Notes: generated by a model from the sequence alone, not told the origin. A stretch of DNA of 64,000 bases from Gymnopus androsaceus JB14 (GCA_009733575.1 ML769447.1:205217-269216), one strand, 5' to 3'. Counted from the first letter of the stretch, positions 32,428 to 44,668 are shown. Numbers and translations are program-made.

Positions 32428-35417
32428 CTTTCAAGCTGAATAGTTTGAAAAATGCTGAAGGATCTTGGAAGGAGCTTGGGCATGCACTCATCTCTATCAT
32501 GATCTTCTAAATCACTTTGTCTTTGAAAAGGTCAATAAGAGGAATAATAAACCAGTGCAGTGGAAGGCTAGACAAAGGCAGTTGCAATTGGGAGAATGTA
32601 CTATGTACCACCAACTGGTGGTGAGTGCTTCTATATCTGGAAGCTTTTGACTGTAGTTTGGGGCCCAACTTCCTTTGAAAATATTTAAACTATCAATGGT
32701 TTCCTCTTTCCTACCTTTCATGATGCCTGCCTTGCTAGAGATCTACTTACAGATGATAGAGATTGGGAAAAGTGTTTAGACCAATTAAAAGTGTTGGGCA
32801 GTTGCATCAATTATTCTCTACCCTTCTTCCATTTTTCCAGGTCTTAAAACTGGAGGACTTTTGGTTAGCATTCTGTCAAGATCTTTGTGATGATGTCCAT
32901 TACAAATTACAGCTGTGTGGGCTGGAGGAAGTGGGCAAAGAAGACATTGATGATTATTTGGATGAAATTTTGCAAGAATTGGAAAGGGATCTTACCAACT
33001 ATGAGGAGATGCCAACACCAAGAAGGGACTGGGGGAAGCTGAATTGTAGTAGACCAACTCAATTACAACTGTGATGATGAGTGTACTATGGCAGAAATCC
33101 ATATTGCACAGCTCAACAAGGAGCAGCTCAATGCATATTCTACTATATTGCACAGAGTCAAGAACAAAGAAGCTCTTATTTTTTTTGGATGGTCCAGGTG
33201 GCACAGGTAAAACATTTGTCTATATTCCTCTGTGTTGTGTACTATGGGGTGAAGGCTCTGCTATCTTGTGTGTTGCATCTACTACTGGAATTGCTACTCT
33301 TATTCTACCTGGAGGAAGAACAGCCCATTCTATGCTTAAGATACCAATTGATGGTCTAAATAATGTGTTATTTTTTGTTTACTAATTATATTAAATCATG
33401 TTGACTTACATTCCTTCAGTGTCAGGACAGTCTACCTGTGATATTTCAAAAAGCTCTTATTGAGGTGAGCTATTGTGCATGGCAAAGCTCATTGTTTGGG
33501 GACAATACAGCTAGATCTTTCACTCTTACTGCCTCACCATATACCAAGCTCACAAAAGACAACAAACTTTCATCTGCATTCTCATCCACATTCACCATTC
33601 CTGAAATGCCAAGGTGGTCCAAATTGTCCACTATTATGCAAGGTAGAAATGTTACTGCAGAAGGCTTCAGCATCTCCATAACTACTGTAGAGACAGTAAT
33701 GGGTTTGTCCAGACCATTATTGTTGAGGCAGAGAACCAGTGAGAGAAGGCTACCCTTCAGAAGTCCTTGCTCTTAATTTATCATAGTCAAAGTACTCACT
33801 GAATATCTTAGCTTTATCCTCAACTGCAGGATTTAAAAGGCAAAACAAATTTAGTTATGCAGATAGCATCAAAAAGGCTTGCACTAGCTGAATGGATTAT
33901 TGCTTTTTGCTTCTTCTACTCATGCTACCTACTGAAAGCCCTTAACATTGAGCCTTGCCTTCTGAATATATTGATCATTGCAAAATTACTGAATTGGACT
34001 ACTTAGAACTACCAATCACTTGAGTCAATGGGTTATATAATCTGTAAACTTCAAAAATTGTCAACAAACATTTCCCTTGACTCTCTGTACTTTTTACATA
34101 TGAACTTCAATTTTCCTCCCCCTCTTGTGGATTTGTCTCCTGTACAAATGGGTCATGGCCTCTTGGTAAGCATAATAGTTGCTCTATATGGAGAACTGGT
34201 TTTTATCTATCTATCATATCCTGCCTCACTTGATTATGGTACTGGTCCTTTTGCTTAACTAAAACAGCTTTATATATACTACAATTCAGAACAGAGTAAA
34301 TACATGGGGAAGAAGATACAAAAGTTTTCTTCAGTGGCAACTTGAATGCCATACTTGGAAAGTTCTTCAAGTTATGGTATGTACATGGATAGGTTTATTT
34401 ATGTCTTTTGCTCCCTCTGCCACCTTAAAGTCTCTACTCCATTGGTGACACACCTTATTAGAAAGCAAAGAAGCCCTTACACTCAAAGTGATCAAAAAGA
34501 GCATTATATACTTCATAATGAAGATTTGAATAATAAGAATGTGGCTATGCCCGGGTTTTCACGGGCTATCTTGCTAGTCGTATATAAATTATTGGCAAGT
34601 ACGAGCATTGAATCGTCTTTTTCTGATTCTGATTCTGTATCAACAGCTGCAACCCAAACACCGTCCACCACTGGCACACCGATACCCTCTCCGTACGCGT
34701 GTAGTACGCCGTGCGCGACATCCCTCCCGGTACCGAAATCACAATCTCATACGGAGACACCCTCGCTTCTGCCGCTGAACGTGCCAAATATCTCGCGCCC
34801 TATGGTATTCGCTCGTGTGCGTGCGGCCCATCCTGCAGCGACCCAGCCCGAGCCAAGATCTCCGAAAAGCGCCGCGAAAGTCTCCGAAAACCCCTCACGC
34901 TTTTTCCTCCTCCCGAGCCCACTACGCCCAGAGATAAATGGATCCAGCCTGCGGTGAAGCGGGTGCAGGAATTGGAAGAGGAGGGTCTTCAGGCTCCCGA
35001 GCTATACAAGAGGACCTTGCATCTTTTGGTGAATGCGTATACGCACCTGCAAGATGTCGACAAGGCGTTGTTCTATGCTAAAAAGTTGAAGTCGGTGTAC
35101 AAGGCGCGTGAAGGAGTGGATTTGCCTGCAATGTATCTGAGCAAGAGTGGTCTCAAAAGTAGTCCGGGGTATATGGCGGCGGCTATGCAGAAGAACTTCA
35201 AGTTGCCCCCAGGAGCACCACCTATGTTAATGACGGCGTTTTCTTGAGAAGTTGGAGAGTTTTGTACAATCCAAGTTATTCGTATACAATTGGTGCAGAT
35301 TCCAAGTAAGTAATAGTAGTACAATATACGCTATTATCACAATCTATCTATTCTATTGAATTCATTCATTCGTGCAAATAATCTATAATGCCATTTCGAT
35401 CCAAGCCACGTATCTGT

Positions 35418-37897
35418 CTAGTAATCGCAATGTCTCCACATCTTCACATAGACTCTATGAAATCGAAACGTCGAAAGGATCAACATCAGCGATGAAGGCG
35501 TAGAAAAGATGGAGGGAGGAAAGACTCACACAATCATACCCGTTCATAATCATCCTCTGGCCAAGTAGCGGACCACGTCGATTAAGCGTTGGTAAAATCG
35601 CGCATTGCAGCTATCGGATTGGCAATGAGACGGGCATGAGACGGGCATGATACCCAAGGATCAGATGATTGTGATTGTGATAGGGACTCGACAAGTGCAT
35701 GAACATCGAATCAAAATGTGATTCATCATTTGTACACGTTGGAACTTGGAGGGAGGAGGTTTTCGGGATGTGTAAGTATTGAGAAGTTTGCAGCAGAATC
35801 AGATTGGAAAGATCCATGTACTAGAAATGATTCCTCTGACGAATGATCTATGGATGGGAATCGGGATTATGATTCGGAAGATGGGCATGTAAGGATGCCT
35901 GGAAATCGCGCATTGCAGCTATCGGATTGGCAATGAGACGGGTGTGAGGATGGAATAAGCGCGGTATGATTATCAATGAGAACAAACCCCAAAGAGCAAC
36001 GGAAAAAGGCTTACTATCAGAAGCATCAATCCAAGGCTTGTTTCCCTGTCCGTCTGGGAACCATCCGTTTGTACCACCGACAGCGACGTTGAGAATGAGG
36101 TAAAACTCTAACAACAAAAGCTATTAGCACCAAAGCAGGCAGAAACCCTCGGACCGTACCTTGATCAAAAGGTGTCGCATTAGTTCCATTGACCCATGGG
36201 TTTTGCAACATTTCCGACTGAGACCCATTCTGTACCACGCTCGGGAAGTCGCCGCGTTCAAAAAATGGCTTGTTGAGCCTATCAAAGGTAAAAACACGTT
36301 TAGTCGACGACAAACATTAAAAAGGTCGACCAACTTACTTGAGAAAGAGAAGCGATTTCAACCTGGAATCAACGTACATTCTCATAAATGTCGGTGTCTA
36401 TTCCAAAACGTAGGTGTGAAAATCTTGCTCGGAAGGGTTCGGAGGATCAGCGGCCGAGTTGAAGACTTTGCGTCTCTGAGTAAAGTAGGAATAGGTTTTC
36501 TTGACACCATTGAGGAACGTAGTAGGTCACCAGTTGAGAGATCCTTGAACGTAGTTGGACCCACGGAAAGTATAGAGAGATCCGTTGCTCGGATTCGACG
36601 ATATCGATCTCACCTAGTTGAGATAGTTAGCAAACGTGAAATAAGTAGCGCGAGGAAACGTACCACTCATTGCCATGTTCCGTATGTATTATTGACTGGT
36701 AGCATCCATATTGCCGCCAAAGCTGCAAATCCAGGTTAGGAGACATAGAGTGAGAATCGGAAGAGCATATCTCACCCAGTCGCCTTTCGGCATTTTCGCC
36801 TTGACTTCCACGCGTCCGTATCGAATTGAGCTGCTTCCCATAGTGGTAAGCCTTGCACTCTGTACCGGGTTGATCACAGTTCCAGCAGTAGCGTTAGAGA
36901 CCGCTGAACAGGCTTCGAGGTATGCTTTTTGGTCAAAGGTCGTTCCTAGAGAACGCGAATACGGGTAAGAATAATGAAAGTCGATTGAGATAATGGAAAG
37001 ACTGTACCCGAATCGGCATCAGTAGTTGCCTGAGTGTACGACGTAGATATATTGTAGGTGCAGCCAGTGATATTGTAGACCGTGTTGTTGAGGATCGAGC
37101 TCAAAGGCAAAACGTTGGACGTAAGTGTTGGAACAATGTAGAGGTAGCCGTCTTTGACGTAGGAGTTGTTGGATGAATCAGTTGCCATTTCGAATTCCCC
37201 GTTACTAGAAAGAGTTGAGAGAGAGAAAGTGACAGTAAGCTGATAAAAGCACATACCCGAACCCGCTCATATCGACTTCCCTAATAAACGTTCCAGTGCC
37301 ATCTCCGCCATTTCCATTGATCCCTGTACCAAATACCGTATCCGGATTGTTGAATTCCTCGTCCAAGACGATACAAAGAGGGCTTGTATCCATGTCGATA
37401 CGTTACGCCAGTTGAGATAACACTGCAGCGCGCCTGCGACCAGACCGAGAGACATGACTCCGTACGTGAGCCAATACGACAAACTTTCACGCGTAGATTT
37501 GGCAGAAAGCCAGGGTTTTTGCGGCGGATCTTCTGCAGAAATCATCGTGCTCCGCATGCGGGTATTCAACCAGGATTTTTGGCTTCCAAACTGAGAAGAA
37601 GAAGAGCGAACCAAAGGAGAAGAGGCAGACGCTGTTACTGTACGACGAACCGGCGGGCGAGGAGCAGCAAGACGTAATGCGCTGGGCGATTTTGGAATTG
37701 CAACTTCTGCAGCATTGCTTGGACCATAATAAGACGGAGAACGGATCGAAGCGGCTGGACGAGCAGGAGAAGACGGCGAGATTCATTTTCAGTATCCGAA
37801 GAGTAAATTGAAGGCGTGAAGAGCTAGAAACGAGATCGCTATCCTTTTCGTTGAAAGGTTCATGGTTGAGTGAAGGATGGTAGTGGTACTGAACCAA
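35418..37897 (-). pseudogene. Membrane-anchored GH16 beta-glucanase gene, decayed
   Basis: The order matches fungal GH16 proteins with an N-terminal membrane anchor: a Ser-rich cytosolic tail, then SYWLTYGVMSLGLVAGALQC (membrane helix), DTSPLCIVLDEEF, NGEFEMATDSSNNSYVKDGYLYI, QSARLTTMGSSSIRYGRVEV, the GH16 catalytic motif GEIDIVES (ExDxxE, about 36600), QNPWVNGTNATPFDQ, FYLILNVAVGGTNGWFPDG, and a C-terminal end with stop at 35418. Introns are still visible, for example GTATGTGC to TTCTAG near 37205-37255. It is broken by frameshifts near 37393, 36718 and 36680, by TGA in place of a Gly codon after GSLNW, and by TAG for Trp after TYVLE. Bases ~35592-35645 are repeated at ~35895-35945, an internal duplication splitting the C-terminal exons. 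The family acts on cell-wall beta-glucan. Confidence 0.8.
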
Positions 37898-38364
37898 GAT
37901 TCAAGATGCATAAGCGCCAAATTTAGACAAGCGCGTGACCGTGATTTTTCTCCAATAGCCAAAACATACAGTATCAATAAATTTATACAAAGGCTATGTA
38001 CTATGTACTAGATAATAATCCATTCCGTCGAAGTAAGACGTGCGGGTATCGTCGACTTTGGGCTGTCCCAAAGAGATCTACAACCAAGCCATTAGCAGCA
38101 GTACGCGATAACGAGAAGGGAAGAACTTTACGAATCGATTTAAAGAGAACCTATTTTTATCACCCCAGGTCGTTAGCATACCTGGTAGAGATGATTAGAA
38201 GGGAGGAACGAACGTTGTCGAGCTTTTTTCGAGACAACGTCATCAGCTAACGAGGACCAGCCGAAGCGAAGTAACTGCTGGTCTGTTCTTGGGAACGTAT
38301 GATCCTTAAAAAATACTTCATCAAGTCGTCAGCTTCTCCTTGATCCTGGATATTCTCTACAGCC

Positions 38365-39074
38365 TCATCCATCGATTGCCTCGTCAGATGCTTGTAGATC
38401 CTGGAATGAGAACCTTGTTATTAGGCGAGATGAAAATGAAGTAAAGTTCAAGAACACACCGACGCCATGCCCCCATTACCTGGTCCATCACGATATCTTC
38501 TCCCTCGCTATAATCCTCTTCTCGCTCTTGGAATTCGTCGTTATAGATTACAATTTGCCCCGCAAGTTCCTTGAGGCGCGCTACTGAGGCCTGCATGAGA
38601 AATCAGTAAAATTGAACTGGCGAGCTGGAAACGTTACTCACTCCAAAAGTGGCATTAGCGACGGCCTCCTTGCGAGCCTCGACAGAGAGGTAGGACTGGG
38701 AGAGTAGGAAGATGAGGAGGAGGAGCGAAAGGACAGCGAATGAGCCGTAGAGCCAAGCAAACGAGAATAAAGTTATCAAGGCAACAACCTCGGTTGACGA
38801 GGAGTCAGTTCCCCAGGAAAGCGTTCGATGCATGTAAATACTCACCATCCTGGCAGATTGTACTTTCGTGATGGACCAAATCTGAGAATATTATCAGTGA
38901 AGAACAACGCTAATTGCAAAAAGCGATTACGTTGGTACCAATACCTGGCGACGTAGAAGCAGCGGAGGGCTGAGGAGCGGAAGGCAAACTTTGAGAAATG
39001 GCTGGGCGAGTTGACGAATAAGACGCTGATTGGGAACGTAGCAGTAGAGAGTCGGATGCAGAGGTAGAAATCAT
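38365..39074 (-). CDS. Small membrane/coiled-coil protein, unknown function
   Basis: Five exons fit one frame: 38941-39074, 38882-38846 (short), 38642-38888, 38480-38590 and 38365-38400, with introns of 45-79 nt. The predicted protein is about 180 residues. It has a Ser-rich start (MISTSASDSLLLRSQSAS), two adjoining hydrophobic stretches (VVALITLFSFAWLYGSF and AVLSLLLLIFLLSQSY), then a charged helical tail (ARLKELAGQIVIYNDEFQE; REEDYSEGEDIVMDQ) ending DEAIDG. It is probably a membrane protein with a cytosolic coiled coil. I recognise no family. The consistent splice phases support it as a real gene. Confidence 0.6.
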
Positions 39075-39399
39075 CGCTAGTAATGTATAGTGGTAGGTGG
39101 TAGTTTGGGTAAGAGTTGGGCTGAGCTTTGTTGAGCCTTATATACAGACAGTACGATCGGGCGATCGCATTCCAGATTCAAGATCCTCAAGTCAGAAAAT
39201 CAGCATGAGATTACATAAATTTTTGAAGCAAACTTTCTCTTGGCTTGCCAGGGAGCCATGAAGCGACTAGATTTCCGTTTGAAGTTGGTTTCAAGAGAGA
39301 GAAAATCTACGCTTTGGCCAGTGTGGCTGTGCAAATTCGTGTGATTAAGGGCCGCAGCCGAGTCGCTCTTATCCTCATTCATCACGTTGGAGCCTCGAA

Positions 39400-40311
39400 A
39401 TGTCTGCTAATCAGCTTGCGGCAGAGATTGTCGAGGAAATCTTGCAGCAGCTTTGGTCCTCGGACTTGTCTCCAGCAGAGCGAATTCTCTTTATGAAAAC
39501 TTGCTCTCGTCTCAACAGCACCTGGAAGTCTCAATTTGCTCGTATCGCTTCCGTCACCATCCACATTCCCTGCATAAGCTATCTTCTTTATCTGGCTGAA
39601 ATCATCCGCACCGGAAAATCACTTTTATACAATAGACAGTACCTCAGAACGGCGGCGCGCACCATGATTTGTTCTCTTGACTTGCGAGAGCCGGGAGTCG
39701 GAGTTGATAGCAACTCTTACAGGGTCTGGTGTATGTTTTTCCGTATGAGAAACTTCATTGGTCTTCGAACATGCTTTCCGAGCGTTCAGAGGCTCTCTTT
39801 CCAAGCCGTCTTCCTCCCTCACCTCGGGTACTGTCTTGGAAGGCGACCACAAGTGGCTCATACCGACCTATCTATTTTATTTGACACTGCACAAAATCCT
39901 TCCCTTCAGCAACACAAGGTGCTCATCAATTTCGTGATCCATGACCCCGAAACAACCCAACCCTTCTCAGTTGTACACACTGAACACAGCAGTGCGACGA
40001 CGCTGGAATCTCTCTCCAATTTCCGGGCTACGGTCCGCAGATGGGGGAGACTCGGAGCCATAGGCTCATTGTACTTCTTATTGTATGCAAAGCTGGGGCA
40101 CCTACCAGGCCGTTCCTGGGAAGAGTCGCATCCAATTGATCCTTACGCCATCAGGGAGAAAATTGTAGATGGATTGCACCTCCATGGCCGTGAAATCCGC
40201 GTTAGCTGTAATACGGAGTTCTATGAGCATGATTTATCCGACTCGGACGATTTTTGGGGTATCAGTCGACGTCTATATATAGCAGGAACTTCAGCTTCAA
40301 CCCCTAGTTAG
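39400..40311 (+). CDS. F-box-like protein, second family
   Basis: A 303-residue open frame starting MSANQLAAEIVEEILQQLW. The N-terminal ~50 residues (LAAEIVEEILQQLWSSDL, then MKTCSRLNSTWKSQFARIA) fit the degenerate F-box of another agaricomycete family, distinct from the protein at 2472. The remainder has no recognised domain. It may continue past the TAG at 40309: a 37-nt intron (GTATGC to CTGAAG) would join to a frame open to a TAA near 40527 (GWGLFAIHLYHRVNEVWLRY). In that frame the next acceptor (GCAG) gives a stop, so the exact 3' end is uncertain. Confidence 0.6.
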   Translation: MSANQLAAEIVEEILQQLWSSDLSPAERILFMKTCSRLNSTWKSQFARIASVTIHIPCISYLLYLAEIIRTGKSLLYNRQYLRTAARTMICSLDLREPGVGVDSNSYRVWCMFFRMRNFIGLRTCFPSVQRLSFQAVFLPHLGYCLGRRPQVAHTDLSILFDTAQNPSLQQHKVLINFVIHDPETTQPFSVVHTEHSSATTLESLSNFRATVRRWGRLGAIGSLYFLLYAKLGHLPGRSWEESHPIDPYAIREKIVDGLHLHGREIRVSCNTEFYEHDLSDSDDFWGISRRLYIAGTSASTPS

Positions 40312-40810
40312 TATGCTTTCTTCTCTCTCTGAGTCCATCGACTGAAGCATTTTTGTCTTGAATGCAGGCTGGGGTCTCTTTGCCATTCATCTGTACCACC
40401 GAGTCAATGAAGTCTGGCTACGCTACAAAGTTCCAGATATTCTGGGAAGATATGTGAACCCCGACAGCCCTTTGAGGTCATTAATGTTAATGCGGTCCCT
40501 ACGTACAGGCGCTCTGCATTACTACTAATTAGCTTCGACTCTCGAGTCATAGTCAAGAACTTTGCGCTTTTTACAGATACATTTTATCAAATTTCCATTG
40601 CAACGAGCTGTGCATTTGTCAACTTCGCCAAGATCTCCAGTGCCATCGACGGCCTAGATGGCATGAAGAACAAGCCTGAATGTGCTGCTTCTGTAAGACG
40701 TCTTCGTTCCAACCCATTTCATGAGCAAATGAGCAGATGAAAGTTCGAGTTGAGAGGCAAAAATTTGAGTAAGAAAATACAATATCCAGCGAACTCTACT
40801 TAGAAAACTA
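40312..40810. other. Possible 3' exon of the preceding gene, then intergenic
   Basis: 40347-40529 may be a last exon of the F-box-like gene (see that entry). The rest, to the stop of the MFS gene at 40811, shows nothing recognisable. Confidence 0.4.
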
Positions 40811-43800
40811 TCATTTAATGAAAAACGTCGCAACTGCAGCAAACCCGCACACTATAGCACACACGACAAATCCATAAGGATAGCCTGACGGATGCCCCTC
40901 TACGCTTATGGACCACAGCTATGAAAAATACATCAGCTTCGAGTGAATAGAGATTGGGGGGGGAACGTACCCATCCACCCAACACAGGTCCAAGACATCG
41001 AGCAAGGCTCACTATGGTCTGTGCTAGACCGTTAGCGTATCCGACTGATTCTGGTGGGGTCACTGTAGACGGTATGCATGAGAATGTGAGTAGCGAAAAA
41101 CCCGTAACACGCACTGTAATTTAGAAGCACAGAAATCGAAGTGAACGCAAAGGTCATTGCACAATATCGAACGGCTCTGTATAACCACAATTCGAATTAG
41201 AGCCAGCAGAGGAGCAGGGATTCCTAAATGAGCTTACGTGCTTATCGCGATAGCTGTAGAAATTCACTAAGTAAAACATCTCTACAACAGCATGTGTGAC
41301 ACTCACCCGTCATCAGAGCCAACTTGCCCAACCCATCCGGATGCCCAAACGGAATTCGGTACAGGACAACAGTCAAATACGCTGGTATGAATAGAAATGT
41401 ACCTAGTCGGTACATAGTCAAATGGGAAAGATGACCTCTCGGAGGGCTAGCATAGAGAAGATATAAGTGGGACGAAGAGAGAGAGAGAGAGGATTTACAT
41501 ACCCCACATTCCTAGTTGATTGGTTAGTACAAGCTTTGAAAGCAAAACGAAAAAGACCTACGGGTATAGATAAAACTGGTAGAATATTTGAGCGATTCCC
41601 ATCAGCGCAACTAGATATAGCAGTCAGTACATCTCCTAGATCCTTTGGAAAAAATATCAACGCACTCAATTGCGCGAAATCACTAGCAGTGAGACCAAGA
41701 CCACCTGCATCATACGCACTGGCAACATCATTTCATACAATTTCAGCACTACGTTTAGGATATACATACCTAACCAAATACGACATGAAAACCTGATCAT
41801 GCGTCGTCGTATGAAGCGCCAAAAGCCCAAACTGAACAATAACAAGACCTGGTAGCTGCGCCAATGGCGAAGACGACACCGCTGGTGCCGCCGAGTCCAA
41901 ATCCAAAAGCGGAGTAGTCTCCGACACTGTTAACTCATCCAGGCGCATAACCGAAGGCTGTCTAGATTCCAGAATCGGTGGTAAATCTCTTTCAGGGGGT
42001 GAGACAATCAGATCCACTTCAGAGGATTGAGATTGGTAGGATAGATTGAATTCGAGGGCTGTTACAGCGGGCGGCGTGTTGACTCCAGAGTTGGCGAAGA
42101 TTGATGGGAGGTGCTGTCGAGAGGCAAAGACGTTGTCGAGAGAATGGGAGATCAAGGACTCGGAAGAAGTGCCTACTAGAGGAGAAGGAGCCATAGCAGT
42201 CGCGGCGGAAGGTCGACGGGAAGATCTACGCTGTGGGACGGGGAATCCCTGATTTGAGGCTACTGAGGCCAGACGAGTACGAGGACGATTAATACTTTTT
42301 CTTGAATCCCGACGTCCTCTGGGCTCGTTTTCATCCACATCAAAAGTATCAACATCATCATCACCTCGCTCAGTGCCCTCATCATCCTCGAATGGATTTT
42401 CATCAACGTTGAGAGCAGAAGCCACCCAAAGATCTGCAATACTATTGACAGCATTTTCATTTGCCATAAAAATCATCTCGGCAATGCTGCGAGTATCCGA
42501 TACGTCGAGGTCTTCACGAGAAATATGGTGTGAACTCCCACTATGGTTTGTTTGAAAAGGTGGTCTGGCAGGGGAGGAGTTCGCCAACATCTGCCGATAG
42601 ACGGATCCGGAGGTACGACCAAGTGAGAGTTTACTTCCTCGTCTTCTACTATACCCTTCGAGGTTGGACCTCGAACTGGACATCGTACGTGTTCGATGGC
42701 CAATTGGGATACCCGAACCTGTTGACACTCGTGATGCCTGTTCGTCGATATTCGGAGTTGGGTATTCAATCTCGATCTTTTCGGGATGAGAGGGAATTAT
42801 ACCTCCTCGAGGGCCACCGTCGTGTCCGAGGAAACAAGCCAAGATAGAGCCTATTGATATGCGGAGATGAAGGGGCTGGTTAAGCAGTGGGAAAGTGCTA
42901 GTACATACCAGCAAGAAGGATCAGTCCAGCCACTATCGAGGGAAGAAGGTAGGGGAAATCAGTCAAGAATCTCCACTGATGGAATATCGGCCATCTTTCA
43001 GCAGGACGTTCGACTATTGCGGTAGGAAATTTCAGCTCCTACAAACAGTACGAATGTTGCAACTTACATAAACCGCCAATGACTGGACCTAGGAGGCCAC
43101 CAAAGCCCCAGAAGAACCTGCATATGGATAAGAAACCATGAGTCTTACCGTGGACGTCATACAACTTGGTAAACGTACCCCAGGATAGCGTAAGCGCGGC
43201 CTTCGTTTGAACCATCTGTGATAAATACGACAGAACCTCTAGCCACACCGACTGCTCCTGCGAATACGCCTTGGACCAGCCGAATGCATATAGCCTGCGT
43301 GATAGTTTTTGATAACCCAAAAGCAGCCACAGATACTGCGCTTCCAAAGAGCGTCAGGACAAGCACGAATCGGCGTCCGTATCTCTCTGCGACCGTTGCC
43401 TGAAAGATGAGCGGATCATGAATCTGATGCGGAGAAAGATAAAGAAACCGACTAACCCAAAGTAAGGATGTCAGGAACTGACTGAGGAAGAACATCGCCA
43501 CTGTGAACAAAGTGCTTGACGTTAGAAATGACACAAAAAATGACGATATTGATGGACTTACCCAAAATGCCAGTCCAGAACGCTGCATCTGCTTCGTCTG
43601 AGAACCCAAAACCTAGAGGAGAGAAAAGGATTGGCAATGGAAATCGAGATTTTTTGTAGAAAATAGCGAACCTTTCACCATGAAGAGCATAAACGGCACT
43701 GAGACGTTCGAAGAGAGAAACTCTCCAAGCATTGTCTAGAATGGATTCGAAGTGAAAAATAGATCAACAGGAGTTGAATCCGTAAACCTACAATTGAAAG

Positions 43801-43974
43801 AACCGACATTGGCAAAGCCGGCAGAGGCGTGATTGGCATTTCAGTCGACGAAGGCAACATGGTGGGTATGGGAGGCGGTGGAATTGACGCGTCAGTTTCG
43901 ATATTGATGTCACCTATATCAACCACTGCTTGTTGAGCAGGTTGAATTGTGGAGTGAGAAGAGCTGCGCGGCAT
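40811..43974 (-). CDS. MFS transporter with a long central loop
   Basis: A multi-exon major facilitator gene. Exon pieces in order: MPRSSSHSTIQPAQQAVVD, TMLGEFLSSNVSVPFMLFMV, GFGFSDEADAAFWTGIL, VAMFFLSQFLTSLLW, the MFS signature loop AERYGRRFVLVLTLFG, RLVQGVFAGAVGVARGSVVF, and FFWGFGGLLGPVIGG. A very long acidic and Ser-rich cytoplasmic loop follows (about 42910-41850, with SRRRGSKLSLGRTSG and ETTPLLDLD), then the C-half ending PPESVGYANGLAQTIVSL, RCLGPVLGGW and AAVATFFIK with TGA at 40811. Introns are about 45-60 nt. It is a plasma-membrane or vacuolar proton-coupled transporter; the substrate cannot be read from sequence. It belongs to the same broad MFS group as the gene at 48141. Confidence 0.8.
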
Positions 43975-44668
43975 TGCGAGCAGTACAATGCTGCTTTTTG
44001 AAGGAGGACGCGTGAAAGAAAATAGGAAGAAAGAACGGGACGAAAGCGAAGGCTTTTATTCCCGTCAGTGATGACGATTTTTTTTGATAAGGTCTTCCCC
44101 TTGATGAGCGGTGCTAGCGGTTCCACTCAACATTCCCGCGACAGTTGTCAAGATTTGGCAAGTAGAAGAGTTGAAGCAGATTTCTAGAATTTCGAAATAC
44201 GGAGGAAAGACGTGCGCTCAGAGGAGCTCAAACTCCGGATTTAAGCAGGGTCCGACCTAATATCAAGCGAGAGATTTCTGCCACGAGCACGAGAGAGGCG
44301 GGTTGTTCAGAATCATTGTTTGTTATCACGGAACCGAGGCCCGACTGCTATGTAGCGTGAATTCTGCTACAAGACAGAGGCCCGATACAGGTTGAATGTC
44401 GATAGCTGTAGCCTCCGATTCCAGCTCTTCATGGTCTGGAAGCCCTAGATAACGGACAGGTCTGACGAGTACAGCCGCTGCACTTCGCAAAAGTTCAGCG
44501 GGATCGTTTGGAGAAGCTTGTGCTCCTTGATCGTCGCAGCGCTTTCAGATGTTGAATCTGGATCTATACATAAAACACAGGGTCATGCGTAGGGTGTCAT
44601 GCGTAGGTGGAAGTTACAGTCAAAAAAGAGCTAGATACTCAGTATAGTATTTAGCTCACATAATTATG
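43975..44668. other. Intergenic region upstream of the MFS gene
   Basis: Probable promoter and leader of the MFS gene. A short duplicated word (gtcatgcgtaggg) lies at 44583-44606. Nothing else is recognised. Confidence 0.4.

Larger units (their letters stand above)
30850..34250 (+). pseudogene. Helitron Rep/Pif1-type helicase gene, decayed
   Basis: Pieces in order: HGPYGGANPNCPCMLDGHC near 30872, AVKYTVKYIHRGG near 31132, SYAEAAWRTLHFEIHKHIP near 31240-31295, NPQNDLQAVFINADFTETT near 32045, FVFEKVNKRNNKPVQWKAR near 32516, QLHQLFSTLLPFFQV near 32800, and a helicase Walker A motif GPGGTGKT near 33193-33216 followed by ASTTGIATLILPGGRTAHS. These match the helicase-bearing protein of fungal Helitrons. 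Stop codons, frameshifts and two nested insertions (31346-32034, 32113-32427) show it is inactive. The C-terminal helicase motifs beyond 33800 are not recognisable. Confidence 0.75.
29211..34577 (+). mobile_element. Helitron, 5367 bp, with defined ends
   Basis: The left end is TCTATAATA (29211), matching the Helitron 5' pattern TCTMTAYTA closely. The right end is a GCCCG/CGGGC hairpin (34549-34566), seven bases, then CTAG (34574-34577). Insertion is between A (29210) and T (34578). The intact SET gene has the empty site at 21990/21991: cgaaata then tcttatataaat, matching the flanks here (acaaaata and tcgtatataaat). No target duplication is made, as expected for Helitrons. The interior carries a decayed Rep/helicase gene plus nested elements. 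Confidence 0.85.
28471..35247 (+). pseudogene. SET-domain gene, copy III: partly inverted and split by a Helitron
   Basis: Three pieces match the intact SET gene. Exons 4-5 (EQQFSKLSHGIFPEAG; later ATNVIPSVKCLFTEHIKHA) lie on the minus strand at 28471-28920. The end of exon 5, exon 6 and most of exon 7 lie on the plus strand at 28921-29210. The end of exon 7 and exon 8 are at 34578-35247. Exons 1-3 and about 170 bases of exon 5 are missing. Exon 8 (34620-35247) is still open and nearly identical to the intact copy (RDIPPGTEITISYGDT; LPPGAPPMLMTAFS). The Helitron at 29211-34577 sits in exon 7. The gene cannot make a full protein. Confidence 0.85.

Noticed and set aside
33438..33776. 112-codon plus-strand frame downstream of the helicase remnant
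   Set aside because: Serine/threonine-rich, no helicase motif, lies in decayed Helitron DNA.
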